From Nageia nagi (lineage: Eukaryota; Pinophyta): a stretch of DNA of 64,000 nucleotides. How positions within the stretch are numbered: position 1 is the stretch's first letter; the number at the start of each line of letters is the position of its first letter. Location: NCBI GenBank assembly GCA_050084985.1, contig JBITNC010000001.1, forward strand, positions 53,692,001 through 53,756,000. Reading direction: 5' to 3'. The position numbers and the translations under genes were made by a program. Under the pieces are notes generated by a model that was not told the origin of the DNA, did no database searches, and was given only the letters and a program-made list of their open reading frames with translations. Of this stretch, positions 11,451 to 24,119 are shown in pieces.

Positions 11451-13011
11451 TTTATAGATATATATTTTTGTTTTCTGAGTATATTTGGACTAGTTCATGG
11501 ACTATATGTATATTCTTATTATTTTGATACTCTAGTACATGTTGTTGAGTGCATGTATGTACATGCCTAGTTTCCATATTAGATCTGATATACATATTTT
11601 TGATATGCTTTGATGGATGTTGATGGATTGATATATACATGCATTTATATACCTTGATATTATGTTGACAGATCGATGCCTAGTGAACTAGCCCATATAT
11701 GTTTAATTTATGGATGAGATTCAAAGTTACATTTTTATTTATATTTAGATGTAATTAAAAGTAGATCTAGGTAATGTACATGTTCATATACTTTGAATTT
11801 GAATGTAATTAATATACTCTTCCATTCAAAAACACTTAAACAACTTTAATAAAATACAACTAAGTATTTGATGCATATATGTTATTTACTAGTCTTAGAT
11901 TACATAATTTGTCACTTAACGATTCCATGAACCACCTAATTAATCACCCTTATTAGATCATTTAGTTAAAGTGTACTTATAGAAGAAATCCTTAATAATT
12001 CAATGATAACCTCAAATATAGTAAAAAAAAGATCTAATTCATGTAATTCTCTCATGGATTAAGGAATGTATGAATATGAATATGATGATTTTCATTTATT
12101 AAAAGGACACGTAACAAATAAATGTGTACAACTTAGGAAATATTTATCAACAAACTCATTCATAAATAAATCCTATCAACGTTGAAGGTACTCAACAAAA
12201 ATATAATAACCTTTGGTGTTCCTAAAGCAATAAACATCAAATCCTTTGTTATCTTCTACCAACTCAAGAACCATATGGAAAAATATCACTTTTAGTATTT
12301 GAAGTAAATCAAAAGACCAATAAGAAATCTCCATAAGATAACTTAAAGAACAATTATCCATATTTGAATGTCTTTATCTTTGTTAACATATTCAATCATT
12401 ATATATTGAGGCCTTCATGCTAAGAACATAAATCAAAAGAGTGCTTATTAACAATATTCAAGTTTAAAACTTTGCATTAAGAACTTTCTTTAAAAATTTT
12501 CACAACTATGTAAAATTAGCCTTAATATTTGTAAGTCACCTATATGCCATATATGTTAGTGTAGTAGTCATATTTGCAAATAAATTGTAGCTAGATGTTG
12601 ATAATGGGGGAAGTTAATGAGCCTTTAACTAAGGCCAAGATAACAAGCAATTATAACTATGTTCTATTCTCAAGAATTCATTCATCATATATATACATGA
12701 TTCAAATATAAATATCATCATATACTATAGCCTTAAATGAAATATCATCTTGTAATATATATAGGTCACAAATTATATATCATATTCATGATATTTTAGG
12801 CATAAATTTCCAAAATGATTTATAGTTGGTGTCAAGAGACATCGTTCACTGATTCAAAATTGTGATGTACTTGTGTGATTTCTCTCCTTACAACTATCAA
12901 CAAAACATACAAGGGAATGAGAGTAAACTATATATAACATATTTGTATTTAATTTAGAAATTCAAATAATTCTTGTTAAATAATATTAACTTTATTTTTC
13001 AATTCATTGTA
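11451..13011. other. AT-rich intergenic stretch, no gene seen
   Basis: It contains TATATGTAT-rich and GATAGATTGATA-like low-complexity patches near 11420-11700. Short minus-strand frames (11452-11640, 12176-12361) have no recognisable motif. Confidence 0.4.
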
Positions 13012-16000
13012 CCATCTGTATCCTCTCATTTTTGCAATGCATCTATAATCATCTCATGGTCATCTGACGAAAGGGTCCACAACACACTATTAAAAGGCTT
13101 CCCTTTATATCGGAATAGTTTGATATTTGTTGCTAATATCAAATGCGAGTAATGTATAATCTTCTTATCTACTTCATAATCTTCGAATGTAGGAAAACTA
13201 CTTACTTGCCTAGTAAGATATTTTTGTAGCCATGTACCAACAACCACCATAGAATCTATTGGATATAACCATAATTTATCCATCATTATCAAAATTTGGA
13301 AAAGATGACAAATAGTCTAAAGAAATATCTAAAAAGTAGATAATAAACTTGTTTGAAAAACACAAATATGCACAAACTTGTTGGATAAGGAAATCCATCA
13401 TCGTCACATTGAGGTTGAGTTAACTTATGTTTTTTTCTCAACACATCGAGATAGCCAATACCCTATTCTCTCTTCATTCCCTTCAGGTGTAACAATGACA
13501 TACACATATCCTGTAACAAAATTTATATCAATTTGAAGTGTTCACTATATAAAACTAACATAATTCATAAATATTAAAATCATGTGTACATTTTTAAGAA
13601 TATAAATAAATTGAATTTAAAAAAATTACCTTCTTATACAAGGTCTGAAATACAATCATAGTCTTTTGATACAAATAGTTCATCTTCAACTATTGTTTCT
13701 TGTTGATCATCATGGGATTGTGAAGGTCTCAAAGATCTTTGTTTCAATTGCTCAACCTATTCTATATTTTCACATGATTCTAAATCACCTACAATACAAG
13801 TCTTACAAAAACATGCAAGCTCCCTTGTCCACATAGTCCAAGTGCTTGCGTTTGGACTCCTAAATGAATGCCACTTTGCTGATCCACTGATTATATCACA
13901 ATCAACATAATTCAAAATATTATCTTTTACAACTAACCAAAAGTATCATTGCATTATAGAATTTTCACTTGATCATATAGATAATGTTGTGCTACACCAT
14001 TCCACAATATTACAGGCATCTTTAAATTTACTTACATCTTCAAATTTTAGTTGCTCTCTAGCAAGAGCTCTTTTAACACATGCACCTGCTCCATCATGTT
14101 CTCCTTTACCATTTCCTACTTAAATAAAACTTCATATATGTTCAATATTTTTTTCTTTAAGAACCCTACTTAGACAATAAACCATTCATAAATTTTTAAA
14201 CTGTCCTGTACAATTATCTAACCATATGAAATGTTTTGCCATCTAAATTCCTCTTTCATCCAAATTATTGTAAAATACCTTAAAATAATATTGGAAAAAG
14301 TATGATAAGTGTAATCAATGATCACTTATATAGAAATGGTACTCCCTCAAAACATTTTTATTATCTTTAGTACTATCATCTATATGTCTATATACAATAT
14401 GGACAAATTTGACAACTTGAACTAAATTATAATATTGAGACTAAATTTCTTCTTATGGTTTAAGAGTATAATTTTCGGCAAAGTCAACAATTGATAATAT
14501 ATTTCCAACCAAAAATGTGTTTCTTCATTGATGAAATTGACTATCAAGCCATCTAGCATTTTGGGAGTGTTTCAAATATTTTGGTAGATACTTGGTATTC
14601 AAATCATGCATGAATGTATGCACTTTGATGCTTACAATGATCAAATCAACACATTTTTTAGTTTTTCCATATTTCAAATTATACTTAACATTATTGAATA
14701 TTCTAACATCCACATCTTGTTGTTCAAATTCATGCATATTAATTTCATGCATACATTATCTAAAGTTCTAACATCTATCACATTGTCTTGTAATACATGC
14801 ATTTGAATAAAATGATTGCTCATGATGAGGTGGATAAAGCAAACTTACTATAAACTCCTTAATGGATTTAGGTGGTATATGAATATCTTATTCTTGCCTT
14901 AAATCATCAGTATGCAACTTCTCATGTATGTTTCAAAAAGAATCATAATAATATTGAAAGTAAATGAGTTTTTCAACAACATGTTACTCTTTCCTTATTA
15001 ATTCTAACATACCAAGGTTTGCATTTCTCAAATTATCTTTAACTTATTTCAATATTAAATGGTTGTAACACTCCTTCTTCTACAAATTGTTAATGCAATT
15101 TAGTTTGAGTCATATCTAGTAGGTGTTTTGGATGAGATTCACAATATTTTGACCCAAGTTTTAATTTCATAACATCTCTAGAATGTGGTGATACCCTTGT
15201 TCTATCATGCCAAAATTTTTCAATTATAGCCTTGATCTCGCTAGTCAATTTCATGTTAGACCTTGGGAGTCTACCACTATAACTCCAACATTTGTTGATT
15301 GGGTCACTTTCAATATGTTGTCTTATCTTTACAATCCTTTGCATAGTTTTACAACTTACATAAAATAATTCACTAACCTTTCTTTTGTTTGAGTTTTTTT
15401 GTCTTACTAAAGCAGTTTTTATAGCTCATCATATCGCATTCTTATCTTTTTAGATCTACTCTTTTTTCCAATAAAACTAATGGCACTAGCAATAGTAGAC
15501 ACAAGTTGTTTAAGGGGTTCATCTTACTTTCTTGATTTCACATTAAATCCTAAGGTTTTCATTACCTTTATCATTTTTTTCATTCTCATTAATTACAACA
15601 TGAGTTGACATTGAACTCCTAAATCATTATCTTTGAAATATTCCTCATGTATATTACTTGCAAATGTTCTTATATATCTATGAGATAAAAGCTTATCTTC
15701 AAGAAACTTATGTAAGATATTACCTTCCATTTTTAAAAAAATATTATTATTATCTTACAAATATGGATATGAAGACATACTTGATTGATTCATTTCAAGA
15801 GGTGGATTGGCAAACATACCTGATGGATTCGTATCAATAGGTGGATCTGAAGCTTCTACAATCATAGTCTTCTCTTCCACATGTGCATCACCTACATTTA
15901 TCTCTTGAATTTTCTCCTTCTCAATGTTCTCTTGAATATTCTCCTCTAAAGCATTTGCTGTAGAACTCGATGCTTCCACATCCCTCAATTGCCTCAAACA

Positions 16001-16216
16001 TGCTCTTCTCTCTCTTTTTCATTGTGCATCACTTCCTCTATATGCTTTTTCTTTTTTAGGTGTAAAGTTCCTCGAATCTTTCCTTGATATTTTTTTGATC
16101 CCATAACCTCCTTTCAAAATTAACCTTGCTTCAAAATTATTATAATTGCAAAAAATAAATGAAAAGTCCCAAAAAGAAGAGAAAATTGCAAAATTAGGTC
16201 GCACAAGTCTATACAA
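13012..16216 (-). pseudogene. Decayed copy of an uncharacterised, probably transposase-derived protein family
   Basis: An apparently intronless protein about 1000 codons long can be followed on the minus strand, broken by many stops and shifts. In order: a basic/acidic N-terminus (16216-15755); a lysine-rich SKKIRMRYDEL block (about 15450); IEKFWHDRTRVSPHSRDV and HPKHLLDMTQTKLH (15230-15090); FEKCKPWYVRINKERVTCC (about 15040-14985); CITRQCDRC, zinc-like (about 14780); ARWLDSQFHQ (about 14540); SIVDFAENYTLKP (about 14480); FIWLDNCTGQFKN (about 14230-14190); GNGKGEHDGAGACVKRAL (about 14115-14060); CFCKTC (about 13800); YWLSRC (about 13470); and a C-terminus ending ALQK (13292-13026). This order matches proteins I know only as 'uncharacterized', found in multiple copies in mosses, lycophytes and animals. 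The spaced Asp residues and the GKGEHDG block suggest an RNase H-like DDE transposase, perhaps related to Sola elements; that is inference. Confidence 0.65.
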
Positions 16217-16259
16217 GATTGATGGAAAATAAAAAATACTTTTATATGAATATTTTATT

Positions 16260-16400
16260 ATTAATGGGTCAGGATCATAAGGGTTGACATTTCAATGGTT
16301 AGGATCCTGAGGGTCGGCATCCTATTGGTTGGGATCCTATTCTTTATATTCAAATTTTCACCCACCTTTTTTTCTTTCTTCTAGGCTCAGAAATAGGTTC
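16260..16400. repeat. GATCC-rich degenerate repeat, copy 1
   Basis: Short variants of GGATCCTGAGGGT and GGATCCTATTGGTT recur, followed by a TTCAAATTTTCACCCACC segment. The same order of motifs recurs at 36315-36530, and related GGATCCCAATT motifs lie at 19840-19940. Confidence 0.5.
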
Positions 16401-16594
16401 AATGACCCACCCCTTTGCTTTGGACCTGCAACTTCAAGGTCCTAAAATTGGTAATGGACATTGCCAACTTCAAGAATACATTTGATGAAGTTTTTTAAAG
16501 AGTTCTTTCATAAAATTCTGAAGGATTGCAATGAGAGAGTGTAGATTTCAAATATGCTCTTTGTTTTACATTTGCAATGGAGGGTTCATAAACT

Positions 16595-17153
16595 TTGAAA
16601 AGTAGGGTTTTGTAATTGTTTAATATCTTTTTATTTTTTTTAAATTATGAAAAAAAATATGTTCACATTCTAATACAATTCTCTACAACTTAAAAAAAGT
16701 GATAGGTTTAGGTCAAATTATGCTTGAGGGACACGAGTACTTTTCGAAATGACAAACAGGGCCAATAAAAATTTAATAAAAAAATTACAAAAAAATATCC
16801 TCCATAATCTTTAGTGTCTTAGGTATTACCATCTAAAATGATTTAGCAAAATATTAAAATTTAGGTCCAATTATGCATGAGGGACATGATGGGGGTATAG
16901 TCCTCAAACTAAATTTTTTAAAGAGTGGGTTTTGAACATGTCTTTCAAAAATTTATTTCTATTATATGGGTATTGGAATAAATTACATATTTGAAAACTA
17001 GACTTTGAGTTTACATTTTTGTCCAAGTGACCTTTTTCATGATTCTAAATCTAAGTGCTTCAAATTTTGAGATCAATTGTGATGAAATGCGAAAATCAAG
17101 GAAATTAGTTCTACTTTTTGACCAAAAGTGGGACTCAACTTCTTACACTTACC
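16595..17153 (+). repeat. Left arm of long inverted repeat (copy 1)
   Basis: It reads as a diverged reverse complement of 17983-18565. Landmarks kept in order include GGTTTAGGTCAAATTATGC, TACTTTTCGAAATGA, GGTCCAATTATGC and AAAACTAGACTTTGAG. Similarity fades at CTTACACTTACC. Arms of this length around an 830 bp spacer resemble foldback or Mutator-like terminal repeats; no transposase is present. Confidence 0.75.
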
Positions 17154-17982
17154 CTCCATCGTAAAACTTAAAACACTAAACCTTAAACTATTGTAATTTT
17201 TTGAAAACACCCATAAGTTTTTTATATTATCATTAGAAAAATCCAAACTATTTTAATAATGGGATATAATGTCATACATGGAATCATTTATAACATATCT
17301 TACATTTGTATAATCTATTTCGTAAAAAATGATGTCATCATCAAAACTATGAAATATTGTGTTAACCTTGGCATCATTATCAACATAATTTTTTAGTTAG
17401 TTGGTGTCAAACAAGGCACACTAAATACATGAAATACCTATTGATGCACAATTGATGCAGTATGATGCTATTTAAGTTAGAGACATTAAGTACATGATCC
17501 TAACGCTAAATGCCTATTGCATTGTAGTGATACAAGGTCATTTTTGTAATTATACATTTTACATGATCATTTTATTAATAGGTAATTTTTTAGGGTCATT
17601 TTTGTAAATTTCCCAATAAATAAATACACCATATCATAATTGTGTAGTCATTACAACATGATTTCATCCTAATTCATATCAACTTACGATGACATCATGG
17701 CATACAGAGTTTGCTTTCCTACTTTACATATGAATAAAAATATTTAATGAAACCAATCTCTTAGTTTTCATTTTCTAAAGGCCAATTTCAATAAAATGAA
17801 AATATCCATAAGAAACCCAAATAAATATCCATTTTGATATTTCATCACCACTTTTTCTCTATTGATGGTGATGGGTATTACTATGACTCCATATCTAGGA
17901 ATTACCTCTATAGAAAGAGGAGGTTAATGGTGAATAATTTCTCAATTATGTAGGAATGTTCAATCTTTGTATGCAAGAATTT

Positions 17983-18565
17983 GGGTAAGTGGAAGAATAT
18001 GAGTCCCATTTTTGGCCAAAAAATGAAGTATTTTCTCTAATTTTTAGGTTTGGTCACACTTGATCTCAAAATTTAAAGCACTTAGAGTCCAAGTCTTGAA
18101 AGGTAAACTAAGTAATAATGTAGTTCTTAAAGTCTAGTTTTTAAATATGTAATTTATTCTAATACATAGGTGATAGAAATTAATATTTTATAGGCATGTT
18201 TAAAAGCCATTGTTTAAAAAATACAGTTTTAGGAGCATACCCCATTATGCTCGGTAAGCATAATTGGATCTAAATTAAAATATTTTTTTAAATCCTTTTG
18301 GGTAAAAATACTTAAGATACTAAATGTTGTTGTGAGGATATTGTTTTGCAATTTGTTGATGAATATGTTTTTTTATTAAGTTTTATTGGCCTTAATTATC
18401 ATTTCGAAAAGTGCTCATGTCTAACAAGCATAATCTGACCTAAACTTATAATTCTTTTTTTAATTTTAAAGAATTATATGTAGATTGTGCACATATATAT
18501 TTGTTCATAATTCCAAAAAACTAAAAATTTATTAAACAAATACAAACCCAATGTTTAAGATATGC
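17983..18565 (-). repeat. Right arm of long inverted repeat (copy 1)
   Basis: Complementary partner of 16595-17153. The spacer 17154-17982 is AT-rich and non-coding. The outer part of this arm (18228-18548) is also repeated in tandem directly downstream. Confidence 0.75.
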
Positions 18566-18888
18566 AATTTCAGGACCATACCCCATCATGTTCGACAAGC
18601 ATAATTGGACCTAAATTAAAATATTTTTATAAATACTTTTGGGTAAAGACACCTAAGATACTAAAGATTCTAGAGGATATTTGTTTTTTGTAATTTTTTT
18701 ATGAATATTTTTTTTACTAATTTTTTATTGGCCCTAATTATCGTTTCAAAGAGTGCTCTTGTTCGATAAGCATAATTTGACCTAGATTATAATTTTTTAT
18801 TTTTTTTAACTTGTTAAGAATTATATGCATATTATGCACATATTGTTTTTATAATTCCAAAAAAAAGTTATTAAACAAATGCAAAAAA
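18228..18888 (+). repeat. Tandem repeat of about 340 bp, two units
   Basis: 18228-18548 and 18568-18888 share ATACCCCAT(T/C)ATG, the AAGCATAATTGGA(T/C)CTAAAT segment, TTTTGGGTAAA and a final TTATTAAACAAAT. The outer unit extends the right arm of the inverted repeat beyond the left arm. Confidence 0.75.
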
Positions 18889-19177
18889 CTAGTAGTTCTT
18901 GACACTTCCTTCAAAGTAGGAATCATCTTCTTTCACTTACTCATTCACTCCATTTTTTTACAAGCCCCATATGCCCATGCCCATCTATACATCTCTGTCT
19001 CCATTGTCACAACTCTATAATATGCTTGCTAACATTTTTACAAAATTGAATACAACACTAATTACATATAATATATATATGAACTATAGTACTCCAATAG
19101 CTCCATCGCTTTCACCTCCCATTCATACATTCTATTTTATCTAGTGAGTGTTCCTATAATATCATTTCCTTCTCCTA

Positions 19178-19231
19178 TTTAGGGTTTAGGGTATGTTTAA
19201 GGTTTAGGGTATAAAGCATCTAGGGTTTAGG
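19178..19231 (+). repeat. Short TTTAGGG-type interstitial motif cluster
   Basis: Five imperfect copies of the plant telomere unit TTTAGGG occur within about 55 bp, separated by short spacers. This is too short and irregular for an interstitial telomere; it could be a telobox-like regulatory motif or chance. The same cluster occurs at about 29057-29110. Confidence 0.55.
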
Positions 19232-19732
19232 ATAATATACAATTATGAAAGTAAAAAAAACTTGAAATCAAGTAGTAAAAATGGGTGCTCTCATAAAATA
19301 CCCAATAATTGGTGTACTTAGAAGGAATTCAATATCTAAAATTATGAAGTGCTTCATTGAATTTTAAGTAAAAGGAAATTACTTACTGTATGGGGATGGC
19401 TTAACATCATGATCTTCATGGCTCTTTGAATTTAGGGTGTGATGATTACTTTCCTCTTCTTCATCATCTAGATAGATTAATTGCATGCCTACAACCCCTT
19501 GATGATATGATCTTCTTTGCAAAGTATGAAGAAATATTCTGCCAACCAAAATCACCCATAAACCTTTAGACTTAAACATCACTTTCAACATAATAAAAAG
19601 GTTAAACCTATGGATTTAATCACCAAATATGTGAAGTTTTTGGACATGAATTTAAAAAATGATAAATCAATTTATATTGAATGCTTTTCAACTATTTTTA
19701 TAGATATTAGTTTTTTAAAATGGGATATTAGT

Positions 19733-19786
19733 ATCATTGATTAATTTGATATCATTGATTAATTTGATATCATTGATTAGTTTGAT
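19733..19786 (+). repeat. 18 bp tandem triplication
   Basis: Three units of ATCATTGATTAATTTGAT, the last with one substitution. Present in both copies of the 3.7 kb block (second at about 29610-29665). Confidence 0.85.
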
Positions 19787-20172
19787 TTGATTTTTTAAAA
19801 ATGAGATACCATTTTATAAAAAATAGGATCCCAATTAGGTTAGGTTCCTAAACCATTACGAGATCTCGATTTAAGAATTGATAACCCAACACAAATTAGG
19901 ATCCTAATTTGTATAAAATTTTGGATGGTGGATCCCAATTCAACTAGAGGGCATGGAACACATGTAAAGAATCAATGAGGAGATTGCAGAGAAATTCACA
20001 AAGTTGGTACAAACTGGTAGAAGGAAAAATTACCCAACTAATATGAGAAAATGCATGGGCTAAATTACCTAACAGATCAAGAGCATCTAGAGGTTCTTGT
20101 TATTATTTTCTTGTTTGAGTGGGAGAACTTATATATATTCATGTATTTGTAAATCCTTAAAAGATTGGGTAT

Positions 20173-20690
20173 GTGTATGAGAAATGTAGTTCCATGAGAG
20201 CACTTGGAGAGCATTAGAAGAATGCTCTTAGATGATGTCATGAGAGCATTATAAAGGGGCCTAGAATGGATGTTTCTATCTTTGTAATCATCCATTGTAA
20301 GCTTGTGTGAGAGGTTGAATAGTGAGAGTGTATATCTCTTATATATGTGTAGCATTGGTTGGAGGTTACATGGTGATAGGGGAGCTTATTGTAGAGCTTA
20401 AGGAGAATTGTTTGTAGTAATGTTGTAGTCATGATAAAGTGACTATGTTGTGATGGAGAAGAAGCTCATCAAATATAATGCTTGAGTGATGAGGAGGATA
20501 TGTTGTAGATGTATATGTATGTTTTTGATGGACCCTTCATGGATGTACATTGTATTTTTGTTGTTAATACAATGAATACTAGGTCTAGTATTTCTCTAAG
20601 GATGTAGCCTACAATATTGGGTGAACCTCATCATATGGTTATGTTCTTGCATGGTTTTATTTTCTTATGCTATTTTTTATCAAGTTTACT
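20173..20690 (+). mobile_element. Probable LTR fragment (R/U5-like)
   Basis: The sequence has the look of a plant LTR transcript region: CATTATAAAGGGGCC (about 20250), a GAGAGG run, and the motif GATGTAGCCTACAATATTGG followed by GTGAACC (20601-20627). The same motif occurs in the LTRs at 50525-50550 (complement) and 58990-59010. No partner LTR or primer site was found. Confidence 0.45.
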
Positions 20691-21675
20691 TTTACAAAAT
20701 AATATTATTAAGGTCTATTACATTAATAGAAGGAACCCAACATAAAATAGGATCTCGTTTCTTGCGAACTCACCAATCAACCCAACCATGTCCACTTTAA
20801 TAGATCAAACTTTGTACATATGCTCCAATATATCCTTGGTAATATTTTAATTAACATAAAGTCTTATTAATAAAAGATGTTTTTTTTTGTAATTGAATAC
20901 TTTATAATTAATAATTCAATTAACTTGGTAATTCCTTCTATGACGTTAACGTTCCAAAATTCAAGTGGAAGCTCCAAAAGTTGTACCCATATTGGTATAG
21001 TAGAAATATTTTCTTTCTTAGATCATAATGCCTTATACCATTTACATTGGTTGATGTATTTTATTTTTAAAAAAATAAAGGATCTTTATGAAGGACTTCC
21101 TTCATGTTGAACTCAAGATTGCATTTAAAAGGCATAATGAATTTTGGAAGGAGGATGATTTTAAGATTACCATTAATTATCCATTTTAGGCTTGTCTAAG
21201 AATGAATTTGGTTAATGTTTTGTTAGGTTCATATAAAATTTTTGATAAATAAACTCCAATGATATTATTCTTCTAAATAGATTAGATTATCCAAAATGTT
21301 GGGTCATACAACATCATCACTAGAATTTATTTTAAGATCAAGTAGATAATCAATAAATAATTTAGATATTTTGAAATTAAAGAGTCTCAACTAGTTGTTT
21401 GATGAATATTTTGATTTAAAATTAGCCATATAAAGGAGAAGAGTGAAATGGACAATGATGTGCATATGCATGGGTGCAAGGGAGATCATGTAAGAAGGGA
21501 AGAGTCAATGATCAAAGGAGAGACATAATAGAAAAATATTACAAGAATGAAAAAGGAAGAGAAGTGTGCCATTTAAATGAAATGGAACTTTAATCAGGAG
21601 ATCCTAAATAATATCCCTCAACTTGTAATTCTTTATTATGGTTTGGCTAGTACTTGATAACTTAAAAATCTCTAA
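20691..21675. other. Intergenic, no gene seen
   Basis: AT-rich sequence with small unsupported frames (for example 20877-21110 plus). No motif was recognised. Confidence 0.4.
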
Positions 21676-22012
21676 AGCTTATAGATAGATAGATAGAAAA
21701 GTATTTAATATCCTTATAAACTCCTTGGTTTGTAGGACCTATTAGAAAATTTCCATAAGTAAATATATATCAATTAAGCATTTGCATGATTATTTCTCAT
21801 ATAATTAAGTTATATAATAAAATTGCTAAGCTTATTTTGGTTATAGTTAGATAGATAGATAAGTATTTTAACATCCTTTTAAACTCCTTGGTTTGTAGGA
21901 CCTATCAAATATTTTCCAATAATAAAAATATATCAATTAAGTATTTGAATTTGATTATTTCTCACACAACTAAGTTGTAAAATATTATAATCATCAAGCT
22001 TATTTTGGTATA
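21676..22012 (+). repeat. Tandem duplication of about 168 bp beginning with TAGA repeats
   Basis: Unit 1 (about 21676-21841) and unit 2 (about 21842-22012) both start with (TAGA)n, continue AAGTATTT...AACTCCTTGGTTTGTAGGAC and end CTTATTTTGGT(A/T)AT. Units are diverged. Confidence 0.8.
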
Positions 22013-22898
22013 AATTAAGTACCTAGATATCACTGAAGTATAAGATCTTTGAAATTATAATATTGTATTATTTTTAACAATATTTTGAAGCCCAATAAAA
22101 TTACAATTTAATTAAGTGAGAACAAATCAATCAAATAGTATGATATCTTATACTTCAAGCAATATTCCAAAGCCCAATAATTTTTCTCACATTCAAATAC
22201 TAAATAGTTGAGGAAAACCTATCTAGGAACATTCATATTGTTGTTAATATTTTTTTTTGTATTGGAAGTTTTCACTTTTTATAACTATAAAAAAAAAGAA
22301 AGTGTATATTCAAAATGGTAATATATAAAGGTTGAAAAAGTAATACAAATTATATTATTCATATTCAACTTAAAATGTACTTAAATTTTAAGTTTTATTT
22401 TTTGTAATTGAACATTTGTTTGATTTGACACTTTTATAATTTATTTTATGTTATTATAAGCATACAAGAAATGAGCAAAAAGTATATCTCGTATTTTTTA
22501 TTAAAACAAGTTTATATATGATTACATTTTACATCAAAATAATCGATATAAAATGTAATATATAATATTAGTTGAAGAAAGGAACTTTTAGTTCTACTCC
22601 ACTACCTCTAAAGCCTTTGTGAGAGGGGGTAATTTATTGAAACCATATGTAATCATATTAGTAGGATGGATTATTGATAATGAGGTGGTGAAGTCACTCT
22701 TTATTTATTTCTCAAAGGGCTTACAAATAACAAACATATACTTGATGTGAATGGGCTTTAAATACCTAATTAAAAACTTTTATAAAATATCATATAACAA
22801 GGATGGTGAATTGAATTGAAAATGCTCCATATTAGCCTTGGATAGATTATTTTCTTGTGGGCCCCACAATAGCTAATTAAGAATCCTAGCCTATTTAA
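22013..22898. other. Intergenic, no gene; one small inverted motif
   Basis: A perfect 13 bp inverted pair (TGAAGTATAAGAT near 22036 and its complement near 22145) brackets two copies of CAATATT...AAGCCCAATAA. No coding region was seen up to the LTR. Confidence 0.4.
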
Positions 22899-23396
22899 TG
22901 AGAGTATTGCAATATAAAAAGAACAATCCTAACTACCAAGATCACATGTAAGATCATAAATCACATCTAAATAACTCACAAAGAAATCTCACAAAAATAA
23001 CTCAAGATGTAAGTGGTTCCTCCAACTAGGAGTACATCCACTAACTAGATCTCACTTCATTCACAATATGAACTCTTACAATCTTTCTAACCTCAAATCC
23101 TAAACACTATCCACTAGCGTAACTTTGCTTCACTAATTGGTATGTAATCACAAAGAGGGAGCCTTCTATTTATAGGCCAAAATACCTCTTTGAATCACCC
23201 TTTTATCCAATGTACAAAAGCATGACATGCACATCCTTTTACCCAAGGGGCATGCTCATGACATGGAGTGTAGGACAAGTTACATTATCATATTCACTTA
23301 AATACTTAAGTTATAAAATGATACCCTTAAGTATTAGTGAACTTACATAGAAAATTATTGCATAATCTTTACAATAATGCATTATACATTCTAACA
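22899..23396 (-). repeat. 3' LTR of copia 2 (498 bp)
   Basis: On the minus strand it starts TGTTAGAATGTATAATGC and ends CAATACTCTCA. The TATA box complement is near 23168-23178. It is diverged from the partner at 35564-36066 by substitutions and small indels. Confidence 0.88.
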
Positions 23397-23410
23397 CTCC
23401 TCCTTAATGC
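23397..23410 (-). other. Polypurine tract of copia 2
   Basis: On the minus strand it reads GCATTAAGGAGGAG, directly before the LTR TG, and matches copia 1. Confidence 0.75.
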
Positions 23411-24119
23411 AATATTGGGATAGATTCAATAAGAGAGAAGAAAGAGAGAAAGTAAGAGAGTTCTCCTCCAAACAGATACAATAGAGATGAGAACTTTTTA
23501 CATATTTGTGAAGTAAGAAAGATCTAGTTTGAGATTCACTACTTTGCCAAATACAATCATTAACCACAATCAGTTTCAATATACATGAAGTAGTCATCCA
23601 ATTGGAATTCATTTAGAGTCTCTAAGAGCTTGCATACCCAAAGTAAGTAACCTGCAATCTCAAAGGAACCTATAGGTCATAAGTAGCTCAAATAACAAGA
23701 TTAGTTATATGTAATATATTCATATCAACAAGGATAGATGAATCACACAATATCATCATGAATGGATCAATGGTGCACTATAAGTCATCATGAAGATGCC
23801 ATGCCAAAATGCATAGTCACCTATTGTATATAAAACATGTGTTAATTATCATTACAAAATAGAGCATGCACATATGAGTTCCTCACATATGGATAATTAA
23901 ACAGTGACAAAAGACACATAAGAGTTCTTCATACATGGATAACTGAATAGTGCTAGATTGATTAATCTTTTTGATTTTAAAATTTTGTACAAGTTCCTCA
24001 CGTAGAGCGAACTTACCATGAAGGTGTACAACAAAATCAACACTATACAACATAAAATCCTCCTAGAGGTGAATTTGTCATCACAAACATAAATTTAACA
24101 TAAGAATTCAAATGTCACT

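Larger units (their letters stand above)
16461..20172. repeat. 3.7 kb block, copy 1 of a duplicated segment
   Basis: The block is repeated in the same orientation at 26361-30049. It contains a long inverted repeat, a tandem repeat, TTTAGGG motifs and an 18 bp triplication, and no convincing gene. The 70-codon minus frame at 19379-19591 is identical in both copies but has no recognisable domain. The right end is defined only by where the second copy stops, inside AAAGATTGGGTAT. Confidence 0.85.

Noticed and set aside
17154-17982. Possible gene in the spacer of the inverted repeat
   Set aside because: All six frames are short and no motif is visible.
19178-19231. Interstitial telomere
   Set aside because: Only a few imperfect TTTAGGG units with spacers; not an array.
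19379-19591. 70-codon minus-strand frame identical in both copies of the 3.7 kb block
   Set aside because: Identity is explained by the block duplication itself; there is no domain and no evidence of selection.
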